A DNA stretch of 24,204 nt from a virus, in the IMG/VR virus record IMGVR_UViG_3300045999_001868, positions 1-24,204 of that record; one strand, given 5' to 3'. A program made the position numbers and the translations under genes. Below, one piece after another: positions 15,768-21,943 of this stretch; position 1 is the stretch's first letter; every line of letters starts with the position of its first letter. Under the pieces are notes generated by a model. The model was not told where the DNA came from. It saw only the letters and a list, made by a program, of their open reading frames with translations, and searched no databases.

Positions 15768-16115
15768 TCAAAGATAGCTATTTTTTCTTTTTGGGATGTG
15801 GTAGTTCTTCTCTAACCATCCTTCAAAAGATAAGAAATGTGACCTATATGTATCATGATATCTCTTAAAAATATCTGACCAAACATAGTCACCTTCAATG
15901 TGCAAGATTTCAATCTCAAAGGTACCATCCTTATCAATCAAATCAAATTCAACAACCAAAGATTCACCATCTTTTGTTTTGTATTTAGCTTCAATCTCTA
16001 AAGTTATATCTTCAGGATCAAGCTTGTGTGATACTGTTGCGGTGGTATTAGAAGATTCTATCTTATACTCCAAATACCAATCACCTTCTCTTTTATATAA
16101 TGCTCCCGTCATCAT
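15768..16115 (-). CDS. Unknown protein (115 aa)
   Basis: The family is not recognised. The N-terminal two thirds are beta-rich (DWYLEYKIESSNTTATVSHK, SLVVEFDLIDKDGTFEIEIL); the C-terminus is helical with aromatic residues (HFLSFEGWLEKNYH). There is no membrane span. Two consecutive ATGs (16115 and 16112) are possible starts; both lie inside the 3' end of the upstream gene. Confidence 0.7.
   Translation of the reverse strand: MMTGALYKREGDWYLEYKIESSNTTATVSHKLDPEDITLEIEAKYKTKDGESLVVEFDLIDKDGTFEIEILHIEGDYVWSDIFKRYHDTYRSHFLSFEGWLEKNYHIPKRKNSYL
15769..15776 (-). promoter_or_regulatory. Possible -7 box TATCTTTG inside a small inverted repeat
   Basis: The minus strand has CTATCT-TTG-AGATAG (15764-15778), which contains TATCTTTG 6 bases before the GTG at 15763. 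It overlaps the stop of the 115-aa gene. It could be a promoter for a near-leaderless message, or chance; no -33 element is seen. Confidence 0.25.
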
Positions 16116-16368
16116 TAACTAATTTTGCAAATACAGGAGCCTGCCATAAAGGATACTCTCTATACAATTCCGGATATGTGTATTCATCAATGATAACAAA
16201 GTTAATCACCTTGTCAACCTTTTTGTAATCACCCGGATATAAAGGAAGACTTGTTAAGCCATGTCTGTTTGGACATTCAGATAACTCAACAAACATTTCC
16301 TCATCTACTACAATAACTTCACCTCTTTTTGGAACATTAGCTTCCTCAAAGTCTCTATGTCTAATCAT
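16093..16368 (-). CDS. Unknown small protein (91 aa)
   Basis: The start is set at the ATG at 16368 because it forms an ATGA overlap with the upstream stop; a longer frame from 16401 begins at a non-ATG codon and would overlap by 37 bp. The product is rich in acidic and aromatic residues (VIVVDEEMFVELSECPNRHG, DEYTYPELYREYPLW). No family is recognised. Confidence 0.7.
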   Translation of the reverse strand: MIRHRDFEEANVPKRGEVIVVDEEMFVELSECPNRHGLTSLPLYPGDYKKVDKVINFVIIDEYTYPELYREYPLWQAPVFAKLVNDDGSII

Positions 16369-16598
16369 AACTTTTCTAATTCTTCTTGTACTTCTAACCA
16401 ATAGTCACCATTTACAATGATGCCTATCACATCTCTATTTGACTCAATGATTTCCTTAAGAGCAAGTAATGCACATTTTTTGGCTTTTTCTTTTTCAGCA
16501 TTTGGACTATACCTACCTGTTTCATCACATGTTCCGTCAGCAAATTCTCTAAACATGTTCACTAAATCTTTTGCTTTTTCTTTTGGTGCTAGAATCAT
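16365..16598 (-). CDS. Small helical phage hypothetical (77 aa)
   Basis: A mostly helical protein of the kind often seen in Bacteroidota phages: the start MILAPKEKAKDLVNMFREF and the core EKAKKCALLALKEIIESN. Function unknown. ATGA overlaps on both sides make it part of a coupled run following the winged-helix gene. Confidence 0.75.
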   Translation of the reverse strand: MILAPKEKAKDLVNMFREFADGTCDETGRYSPNAEKEKAKKCALLALKEIIESNRDVIGIIVNGDYWLEVQEELEKL

Positions 16599-17197
16599 AC
16601 TACTTTCTCATTAAATGTTTTAACTTCTTCTTTAAATCCATCTTTAACCATGTCACAATAATCAGCAAGTTCAGAATGTTTTATCTTATTCTTATCTTGC
16701 TTAGATATAAAGTACTGGCTTGTCATCATATAGAGATAGTCCTTGTCTTTATACTCATTGACATAAAGCTTTGTTGCTTCAATTACCTGGTCCCAGGTAT
16801 AGTCATATGTGTCAAAGAACCATCTGAAAGAATCCTCAAGAGCTTTAGCATTTTGCCTTGCAGGTTTTCCTGATGGAAGTTTACCCGCTGGAAAGATTGC
16901 TCTATACTCTTCAATTCTTTTAAGAAAGTCATTACCCATTAGATTAATGCTTGTCTTCTTCTTTGACTTTATAAAGTAAGACTCTAATGATTCAACACTT
17001 TCTAAACCTAATTGAGTTAGGCTAACTTTCTTTGCCGGCTTATCATGAAGAACATAACCTTTTGTTATGAGCTCCCTGATATCTGTATCAAAGGTGGGAA
17101 CTAACCGTGGGGATATCTTCTCCTTGAGGCATAATAGAATCATAAGTTGATTCGGTGTTAACCCCAGACTCAATATTAGCTGAAAGAATTTGAACAT
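16595..17197 (-). CDS. Winged-helix-like protein of phage replication regions
   Basis: I chose the ATG at 17197 (MFKFFQLILSLGLTPNQ), which gives a 200-aa protein; a longer frame begins with GTG at 17275. Residues about 11-70 have the shape of a winged helix (LGLTPNQLMILLCLKEKI, then IRELITKGYV and SLTQLG). The C-terminal half, with FPAGKLPSGKPARQNAKALE and WFFDTYDYTWDQVIEATKLY, resembles proteins found near phage replication genes (recalled resemblance). The first 110 bases overlap the DnaA-like gene in another frame, a long overlap for this genome. A DNA-binding replication or regulatory role is inferred. Confidence 0.75.
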   Translation of the reverse strand: MFKFFQLILSLGLTPNQLMILLCLKEKISPRLVPTFDTDIRELITKGYVLHDKPAKKVSLTQLGLESVESLESYFIKSKKKTSINLMGNDFLKRIEEYRAIFPAGKLPSGKPARQNAKALEDSFRWFFDTYDYTWDQVIEATKLYVNEYKDKDYLYMMTSQYFISKQDKNKIKHSELADYCDMVKDGFKEEVKTFNEKVV

Positions 17198-17642
17198 AGT
17201 TTTTTGTTTTGGATTTAAGTTGTAACAGGATTGTATTGAAATACTTATCCTTTGTGTATATATAATCTTCCGCACACTTTATCAAATTGATAATGCTGGA
17301 ATGATCTCTGTTGAGATATCTGCCAATAGCACTCTTGCTATAGCCTTGCTCATAAGCAAGCAAACAAAAAGCTGTCTTGTGAATAATGAATTCCTTTATT
17401 CTGGTATCAACACGCATGTTTTTAATACCAACAGTTTTAGGTTCATTATGATGTAACACCTCCATTACAAGAGATTCAATCACTTCAAGTCTTAATCTTA
17501 TAATGTGTGGATTTGGGATATAGACATTAAATCTAATACCATACTTCTCAAGCATTATGTCTTTGAAGGTTTCAATAACATTAACTACTTCCTGTTCTAT
17601 ATCTCTCTTTGACATTTGATCTAAAGATTTCAAATTTACCAT
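17088..17642 (-). CDS. DnaA domain IV-like DNA-binding protein
   Basis: A 184-aa protein whose centre matches the C-terminal DNA-binding domain of DnaA: a helix-turn-helix GYSKSAIGRYLNRDHSSIIN (residues 100-119), where RDHSS corresponds to the DnaA signature RDHTT, followed by a helix (LIKCAEDYIY). There is no Walker motif, so the AAA+ part of DnaA is missing. It could bind DnaA boxes in a phage origin or compete with host DnaA. It overlaps the UDG gene by 7 bp upstream and the winged-helix gene by 110 bp downstream, between other replication functions. The domain call is good; the biological role is inference. Confidence 0.75.
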   Translation of the reverse strand: MVNLKSLDQMSKRDIEQEVVNVIETFKDIMLEKYGIRFNVYIPNPHIIRLRLEVIESLVMEVLHHNEPKTVGIKNMRVDTRIKEFIIHKTAFCLLAYEQGYSKSAIGRYLNRDHSSIINLIKCAEDYIYTKDKYFNTILLQLKSKTKNYVQILSANIESGVNTESTYDSIMPQGEDIPTVSSHL

Positions 17643-18343
17643 ATGATTGTTGTTTTTCCTTGTGACTCAAGATGTTTATTTACTCTGTTAAACACATCAT
17701 CATGCTTCCATTTACCGCCATTATATGCGGCAGATGCAGGATGTGAAACAAAGAATAAATGTTGCTGGTCCAGATCATCTTTCCATTCCTCTGCTTTCTT
17801 ACCCATACAAACAACAGCCAGATCTTTATGACTATTGTTTATTTGTTCAAATAAGTAAGTAATGAATGGTTTCCAGATTACATAGTGAGAACCTATGTGA
17901 TCTATTCTAACTGTAAGAGCAGTGTTAAGCATCAGAACACCTTGATTTGACCATCTGGCCAGGTTACAGTCTTTATCTTTATAGTCTCCATAGAGAGCAT
18001 TAAAGATGTGCTGCAAAGATTTTTCTGCTTTACCTTTCTTACTACATGAGAATGAGATCCCATCTGCTACACCAAATTGTGGATAAGGATCCTGGCCAAT
18101 AATGATAGCCTTTAAATCCTGATAAGGACATTCAATGAATGCATTAAAGATATCCTTGAAGATTGGACTAAATCTATTTCCTTCTGATGCTTCTTTTGAA
18201 AGAAACTTCAGAACCTTTTCAAAGTCATCACTCTCTAACCATGGGACCAGTATAGGGCCCCAGTCAGATGATGACTCTATTTTTTCTATGTACCTGCTTC
18301 TCTTGTCAGATATCAGATCATCTATTGAATTAATATTTTTCAT
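17636..18343 (-). CDS. ung: Uracil-DNA glycosylase, family 1
   Basis: This enzyme removes uracil from DNA (235 aa, normal length). It has the water-activating motif GQDPYP (83-88, D85), the uracil-binding LMLNTALTVR segment and the minor-groove loop HPASAAYNGG (from H201), which stands in for the usual HPSPLS. The region before it, VADGISFSCS, is also typical. The start codon touches a plus-strand promoter box for the divergent gene 17 bp away. It probably keeps phage DNA free of uracil. No dUTPase is seen in the window. Confidence 0.93.
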   Translation of the reverse strand: MKNINSIDDLISDKRSRYIEKIESSSDWGPILVPWLESDDFEKVLKFLSKEASEGNRFSPIFKDIFNAFIECPYQDLKAIIIGQDPYPQFGVADGISFSCSKKGKAEKSLQHIFNALYGDYKDKDCNLARWSNQGVLMLNTALTVRIDHIGSHYVIWKPFITYLFEQINNSHKDLAVVCMGKKAEEWKDDLDQQHLFFVSHPASAAYNGGKWKHDDVFNRVNKHLESQGKTTIIW

Positions 18344-18350
18344 ATCTTTG
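18343..18350 (+). promoter_or_regulatory. -7 promoter box TATCTTTG for the plus-strand gene
   Basis: TATCTTTG on the plus strand matches TAnnTTTG and ends 11 bases before the ATG at 18361. Its first base is also the first base of the UDG start codon on the other strand, so the message would be almost leaderless. A -33 element at normal spacing is not clear. Confidence 0.4.
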
Positions 18351-18360
18351 TTTAAAAATT

Positions 18361-18783
18361 ATGTCAGAGTTTGTAGAAACAATTGATTCTTGGGACTATA
18401 CCAAGAACATTAAAGACCTTGAAGTAAACACCGGATATATCAGTGGTATTGAGAACATCCTTATCTTTTACATCACTAATATTGTTGAAGACCCATCAAC
18501 CTTGGCCGTAACATTTAATAAGTTCAATGCAATTCTAAAGAATGAAGTGAAAGAAGAAGATAAGATTGAGCTTTCTGATATAGAAAGACACATGTATATC
18601 CTCTTCTCTCTGCTTCAACTCTTCAAAATAAAAGCATATGAACAAAAACTAAACGTCAAGATTGAATCCAATGTGACTAAAGAACAACTTCAGGAATATC
18701 TGATGGATGTAATGAAGGGTGATGATGCAACTGCAAAAGAGAAACTTGATAACATCATGTCTCTCATGAAGAGATCATCTTAA
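18361..18783 (+). CDS. Only plus-strand gene: small acidic helical protein (140 aa)
   Basis: Function unknown. It is predicted to be largely helical and acidic (NEVKEEDKIELSDIERHMYI, MDVMKGDDATAKEKLDNIMS), with no membrane span or known motif. It is the only convincing plus-strand gene in the window. Its start is 17 bp from the divergent UDG start and its last 9 bases overlap the 3' end of the convergent NinB-like gene, so it is a one-gene insertion against the direction of transcription. It has its own promoter box. It may be a regulator or anti-host factor made at a different time; that is inference from orientation only. Confidence 0.8.
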   Translation: MSEFVETIDSWDYTKNIKDLEVNTGYISGIENILIFYITNIVEDPSTLAVTFNKFNAILKNEVKEEDKIELSDIERHMYILFSLLQLFKIKAYEQKLNVKIESNVTKEQLQEYLMDVMKGDDATAKEKLDNIMSLMKRSS

Positions 18784-19158
18784 ATTCATTCCTGAAAAAT
18801 CACCTATTTCTATACATGCTTGTATAGCTAGGCTAAGTTCTGATTTATCACATTTGGCCAGAGATTTACAATACTCTAAGCCATCTTTTATGAAACAAAG
18901 GCCGGCTTTTCTTTTAACCTGCAATTTCATTTCATCAAATGTATAACCAATTTCATTTGCCAATTCTCTAATCATGGCATGAACTCTGGCTAGTTGAGCA
19001 TGGGTACCTTTATCAGTTGAGACAGAGATGAATATTTCCACATGTGCATTGTCTGGTATATTCTTTAGAAAGTTTTTAACTCTTGTCTCTTGTGCTTTTA
19101 AAGGGTAGCTTAGCTCACCATCTACTACTGTAAGGTTTACAAATATGCTGTCTTTCAT
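18775..19158 (-). CDS. NinB-like recombination protein (putative)
   Basis: A 127-aa protein. The centre, HAQLARVHAMIRELANEIGY followed by TFDEMKLQVKRKAGL, resembles NinB/Orf-type phage recombination mediators, in which an H/Q-rich helix precedes an E-x-x-K-x-x-xK motif. The similarity is recalled by eye and moderate. The ATG at 19158 forms an ATGA overlap with the upstream stop and is preferred to a GTG 6 bases earlier. NinB proteins bind single-stranded DNA or SSB and help RecA-type recombination, which would suit the Sak4 and SSB-like proteins in this window. Confidence 0.6.
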   Translation of the reverse strand: MKDSIFVNLTVVDGELSYPLKAQETRVKNFLKNIPDNAHVEIFISVSTDKGTHAQLARVHAMIRELANEIGYTFDEMKLQVKRKAGLCFIKDGLEYCKSLAKCDKSELSLAIQACIEIGDFSGMNLR

Positions 19159-19337
19159 TCCCACAAGTGTGAGTCAGGATGTTCATCCTGTGGATCAGAT
19201 ATTATGGTATTGAATTTAATTTCTTTCTTACCCATAGTATCTGATTTAGGTTGATCAATCCTCAAGTTACAACTTAGACTCAAATTTTCTTTTTCTTTTA
19301 CTTTCTTAATTTCTTGTGCTTGTTTGTTATTTTCCAT
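19155..19337 (-). CDS. Small charged protein (60 aa)
   Basis: Function unknown. It is rich in Lys, Glu and Asp, with a likely helix at the start (NNKQAQEIKKVKEKENLSL) and a likely disordered remainder. Support comes from its ATGA overlap with the NinB-like gene and a TATCTTTG promoter box 20 bases before its ATG. It probably leads a short two-gene unit with the NinB-like gene. Confidence 0.6.
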   Translation of the reverse strand: MENNKQAQEIKKVKEKENLSLSCNLRIDQPKSDTMGKKEIKFNTIISDPQDEHPDSHLWE

Positions 19338-19356
19338 TGTATGATTGATTGCACTC

Positions 19357-19364
19357 CAAAGATA
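19357..19364 (-). promoter_or_regulatory. -7 promoter box TATCTTTG
   Basis: TATCTTTG on the minus strand lies in the 27-bp gap after the zinc-ribbon gene, 20 bases before the ATG at 19337. A TTGG lies 22 nt upstream of the box, close to the usual -33 spacing. It would drive the 60-aa and NinB-like genes. Confidence 0.5.
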
Positions 19365-19571
19365 CTATTTAAACCTTAATGCTCTTCCAATCATTACAAA
19401 TTCTTGACCACAAGATGTACAAGAATACTCCGTGGCATTTGGATGTACCAAGCCTAACTTCATACAGTTAGGACATGGTATATCACTTGGATAATAAGTT
19501 GGCTTTTCATCTTGCTCTGAGTTGTACTCACGCTCTTGATTTTCTAATGCTAAGTCTTTTGATTTTCCCAT
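19365..19571 (-). CDS. Small zinc-ribbon protein (68 aa)
   Basis: It has two CxxC knuckles, CPNC (C33, C36) and CTSC (C51, C54), spaced as in a classic four-Cys zinc ribbon. The N-terminal 30 residues are charged and probably disordered. Such small ribbons bind nucleic acid or protein; the partner is unknown. It begins 1 bp after the SF2 helicase stop, so the two are likely co-translated. Confidence 0.75.
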   Translation of the reverse strand: MGKSKDLALENQEREYNSEQDEKPTYYPSDIPCPNCMKLGLVHPNATEYSCTSCGQEFVMIGRALRFK

Positions 19572-19572
19572 T

Positions 19573-20673
19573 TTAGTCTGTTAAAGGATTATAAATTTTA
19601 ATTTTGTCTTGATCAAGATCTTTCAAAGCATCTTCCACCCATTTCTCATCAACAGTATTCTTATAGCAAAGAATGTGACAAGTTGACTTCTCATTTGGAT
19701 TGAGCCTGAGCAATCTACCAATTCTTTGAGAAGTCTTTCTCTCATTCCCATATGCATGCATGATTATGCCGGCCTTAAGATTTGGGATAGTGATACCTTC
19801 ATTTAACTGAAGTACACAAGAGAGTTTATTGATCCTGCCATCACTGAATAATTCCAGGTTATGGGCAGACATTGGGTTACCGGAATGATAGCTGTGTGTA
19901 CAGATCTTATCTGCTTGCTTCTGTGTATTTGCAAATACAATACACTTGGTGGATACATTCTGGAGCAAAGACTTTACATAATCTTCCTTGGTTTTATAAT
20001 CCATAAGAGCTTTCATTCTCATGATGGATGCAAACTGTTTGTTCTTTGGAGTATTTGCATTGTTCAATCTGTTTGTCAGATAAACATAGTCTTCAGCCTC
20101 AGATGTGTACCACTTGTTACCGGTCTTTGCCTCCTTCATCATTGTCTTTACCTTAGAAAGTTCAAGCATGTGCACTACTATCTGATAATCATTCAGGATA
20201 GATTGTTCTGTTGCTTCATCAACAGAGAACTTAAATACAATGGGGCAATATTTCTGCACCATTCTATACTTCTCAGTTGTCTTCCTTATAGGAGGAGTAC
20301 CGGTGAGTCCCAATATCTTACCTTTAAACATAGATAAGAAAGGTTCATGGGATTCTAGTAAGCTGTGGCATTCATCCAGATAAACTATATCATAGTCATC
20401 CGGGTTATGCTTTGTTATAGAGATGTAAGTGCTATATGTAATGTGATCACTTAATCTAGTAAGATTCATTTTGTCAAGTTCATCTGTCCATGACTTCTGA
20501 ACTGCAATTGTAGGAGTAACAACAAGAACTCTGATTAATGGGTTGTAGTTTTTCTGCAGATGCTGAATAGCAATTCTGGTTTTACCTACACCCATAGAGA
20601 TTCCTAAGCCACACCTTTTGTAATTTTCTGTTTTCTTTAAAGCTTGTGATTGAATTATTTCTCTATTGGTCAT
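19573..20673 (-). CDS. SF2 DNA/RNA helicase (DEAD/H-like)
   Basis: A compact superfamily 2 helicase (366 aa). Motif I is GVGKT (28-32), motif Ia VVTPT (51-55), motif II DECH (100-103), motif III TGTP (124-127) and motif VI QRIGRLLR (316-323). The start is set at the ATG at 20673: the frame extends upstream to 20766, but that part runs through the neighbouring membrane-protein gene and reads like shadow sequence (WYSSNFCKYCWFYYS). Helicases of this size in phages often act in branch migration, like T4 UvsW, or in origin remodelling. The exact role is unknown. Confidence 0.88.
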   Translation of the reverse strand: MTNREIIQSQALKKTENYKRCGLGISMGVGKTRIAIQHLQKNYNPLIRVLVVTPTIAVQKSWTDELDKMNLTRLSDHITYSTYISITKHNPDDYDIVYLDECHSLLESHEPFLSMFKGKILGLTGTPPIRKTTEKYRMVQKYCPIVFKFSVDEATEQSILNDYQIVVHMLELSKVKTMMKEAKTGNKWYTSEAEDYVYLTNRLNNANTPKNKQFASIMRMKALMDYKTKEDYVKSLLQNVSTKCIVFANTQKQADKICTHSYHSGNPMSAHNLELFSDGRINKLSCVLQLNEGITIPNLKAGIIMHAYGNERKTSQRIGRLLRLNPNEKSTCHILCYKNTVDEKWVEDALKDLDQDKIKIYNPLTD

Positions 20674-20684
20674 TTTATTTTTAA

Positions 20685-20891
20685 TTAAGGAACGATACCT
20701 GATATGACTAAATGAATAATAAAACCAACAATACTTGCAAAAATTACTACTGTACCAATAAGCCAAGTAAAGAAAACAATTGCATTAGGTGCTTTAAGAA
20801 GTTGAAATTTAGACCAACTACCAGATTCTACTTTGATTTTGTATGTACTGTACACATACAGCAAAATAAATAATGTTGAAAATGTTATCAT
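20685..20891 (-). CDS. Small two-span membrane protein (68 aa)
   Basis: Two hydrophobic segments are visible: MITFSTLFILLYVYS near the start and IVFFTWLIGTVVIFASIVGF in the second half, with a basic linker (YKIKVESGSWSKFQLLK). The start is the ATG at 20891, because an upstream GTG at 20915 lies inside the tRNA gene. Function unknown; it probably sits in the inner membrane. It lies between tRNA-Arg and the SF2 helicase gene. Confidence 0.65.
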   Translation of the reverse strand: MITFSTLFILLYVYSTYKIKVESGSWSKFQLLKAPNAIVFFTWLIGTVVIFASIVGFIIHLVISGIVP

Positions 20892-20906
20892 GATTTTAAA
20901 TATTAG

Positions 20907-20980
20907 TGATTCCACCAGGATTTGAACCTGGAACCTACAGCTTAGAAGGCTGTTGCTCTATCCAATTGAGCTATGGAATC
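20907..20980 (-). tRNA. tRNA-Arg (anticodon UCU)
   Basis: This is a standard 74-nt cloverleaf. The acceptor is GATTCCA/TGGAATC, the D stem GCTC/GAGC, the anticodon stem ACAGC/GCTGT with loop CTTCTAA, and the T arm CCAGG-TTCAAAT-CCTGG, with discriminator A. The anticodon TCT reads AGA codons, which suit an AT-rich phage. CCA is not encoded. It begins right at the end of the structured RNA region and was probably made from the same transcript. Confidence 0.95.
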
Positions 20981-21274
20981 ATGGTCCCGTTTTCTCCTCA
21001 CATTTAGCCCAACCACCAGTGAGACAATGATTGGATTTTGATTACAGAAGCTGTTTCCAGCCGTTACCACGGGCAAACTGAATCAGTGGTCAGGACAGGA
21101 CTCGAACCTGTAAGGCACTACCCATTGTAGCCACCTGACCATATTGCTTGTCTTTCCAAGCTGTCACTATTTTCCGGTTGTCTGACTATTGTTTAGCCAC
21201 TCATTCTCTCATACCGTTTGAGGGGAGCATCTACCTGACTACTTGCATCCATTCCATATACAGGGGAAAATACT
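20981..21274 (-). ncRNA. Structured non-coding RNA region with pseudoknot, upstream of tRNA-Arg
   Basis: This is the only stretch of about 300 bp without a gene. No open frame of note is present on either strand. The minus-strand RNA has many local folds: GCTTG/CAAGC (21161-21157 with 21150-21146), GCTG-GAAA-CAGC with a GNRA loop (21061-21050), and CCGT/ACGG (21072-21061). There is also a likely H-type pseudoknot: stem 1 pairs 21034-21028 with 21015-21009, and stem 2 pairs 21023-21019, inside its loop, with 21001-20997. It contains the anticodon-less tRNA-like fold at 21087-21140. A promoter box lies at 21280-21287. The class is not recognised; the edges are estimates. Confidence 0.55.
21087..21140 (-). 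ncRNA. tRNA-like structure lacking the anticodon arm (54 nt)
   Basis: A perfect 7-bp acceptor stem (GGTCAGG/CCTGACC) is followed by a D-arm-like segment closed by GGC/GCC, with a D-loop-type AATGGGTA. A perfect T arm ACAGG-TTCGAGT-CCTGT and discriminator A complete it. Only two bases separate the D arm from the T arm, so there is no anticodon stem or loop. The T-loop bases (TTCGA) and the D-loop GG needed to form the tRNA elbow are kept. It resembles the tRNA-like domain of tmRNA or other tRNA mimics in layout, though it is contiguous, unlike tmRNA. It could also be a tRNA that lost its anticodon arm. Confidence 0.7.
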
Positions 21275-21279
21275 TTGTG

Positions 21280-21287
21280 CAAAATTA
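21280..21287 (-). promoter_or_regulatory. -7 promoter box TAATTTTG for the RNA unit
   Basis: TAATTTTG on the minus strand matches TAnnTTTG and overlaps the stop codon of the Myb-like gene. Transcription would start near 21274 and cover the structured RNA and tRNA-Arg. No -33 element is clear. Confidence 0.4.
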
Positions 21288-21647
21288 GAGATTCATTAGA
21301 ATCTCTATTGCTTTTTTCTTGTAATTCCTGTTCATCTTAACAAGATTAGACATTGCTATCTGGAAGATATCTTCCTCTGATAACTTAGTACTAAAGTCTC
21401 TTCTTGCATTCTTTTGGTTATGCATGGTTGCTACACCACCCTTACTAACCACAGTTATTGCAAGATTGTTATCTTTAAGGTTAGTGTAGTACCGGCCAGA
21501 GACCGCACCTACAGTTCTGTCTAAGCTCTTTGCTGTTTCTTCAAAGGCCACTCTAAGATTGCTTGGATAAGAGTTCACATTGTTCAAAAGAACTTTGTCA
21601 TCCTCTTTACTCCAGGATTTTCTTTCAATTGTCTTGTTCATCTTCAT
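21285..21647 (-). CDS. Myb/SANT-like DNA-binding protein (120 aa)
   Basis: Residues about 9-57 form a Myb/SANT-type three-helix domain: SWSKEDDKVLLNNV, then AFEETAKSLDRTVGAVSGRY with the conserved RT-x-x-AVS-x-RYY ending. The tail is basic and helical (MNRNYKKKAIEILMNL). Proteins of this kind bind DNA and are common in phages of Bacteroidota. It may be a transcription regulator for the adjacent RNA unit or for late genes; the target is unknown. The ATG overlaps the 3' end of the upstream gene by 23 bp; a second ATG lies two codons in. Confidence 0.78.
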   Translation of the reverse strand: MKMNKTIERKSWSKEDDKVLLNNVNSYPSNLRVAFEETAKSLDRTVGAVSGRYYTNLKDNNLAITVVSKGGVATMHNQKNARRDFSTKLSEEDIFQIAMSNLVKMNRNYKKKAIEILMNL

Positions 21648-21939
21648 TTGATTTTTCTTCTTTTACTTGTCTAATGATGCCTTTGATGATTGATAATGGA
21701 TTTTCAGAAATCCATTGTTCTGTTTTCTCAACCAATGATACGGTTGTGAGGAACAGTAACTCTTTGTAGGAGAGTTGATGTGCAATCTCTTCAGCAAGTT
21801 TACTTTGTTTGTGATGTTTACTGGCAAGGTTTGTGCACATAGCACTAACCTTCTCTGATAATTCTTGTACTTGGGATTCAGACATGTCTAAAGCTTCTGC
21901 AAGTTTGTCTGCATCATGATTAAATGTTATTTTATTCAT
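21625..21939 (-). CDS. Small helical unknown protein (104 aa)
   Basis: The family is not recognised. It is predicted to be mostly helical and acidic, starting MNKITFNHDADKLAEALDMS; the stretch MSESQVQELSEKVSAM could pack as a coiled coil or a helix-turn-helix. The C-terminus is very acidic (EEKSNEDEQDN). It lies between the HNH nuclease (4-bp gap) and the Myb-like gene (overlap), so it belongs to the same message. Confidence 0.75.
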   Translation of the reverse strand: MNKITFNHDADKLAEALDMSESQVQELSEKVSAMCTNLASKHHKQSKLAEEIAHQLSYKELLFLTTVSLVEKTEQWISENPLSIIKGIIRQVKEEKSNEDEQDN

Positions 21940-21943
21940 TGTT

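Noticed and set aside
19861-20337. Plus-strand 158-aa open frame
   Set aside because: It lies entirely opposite the SF2 helicase core motifs and has no protein-like features.
20674-20766. Upstream extension of the SF2 helicase
   Set aside because: It overlaps the membrane-protein gene and its translation looks like out-of-frame sequence; the ATG at 20673 fits the family better.
20892-20915. GTG start for the small membrane protein
   Set aside because: It would lie inside tRNA-Arg.
21087-21140. A normal tRNA at this site
   Set aside because: Acceptor and T arm are perfect, but there is no room for an anticodon arm and no intron-like insert between the arms.
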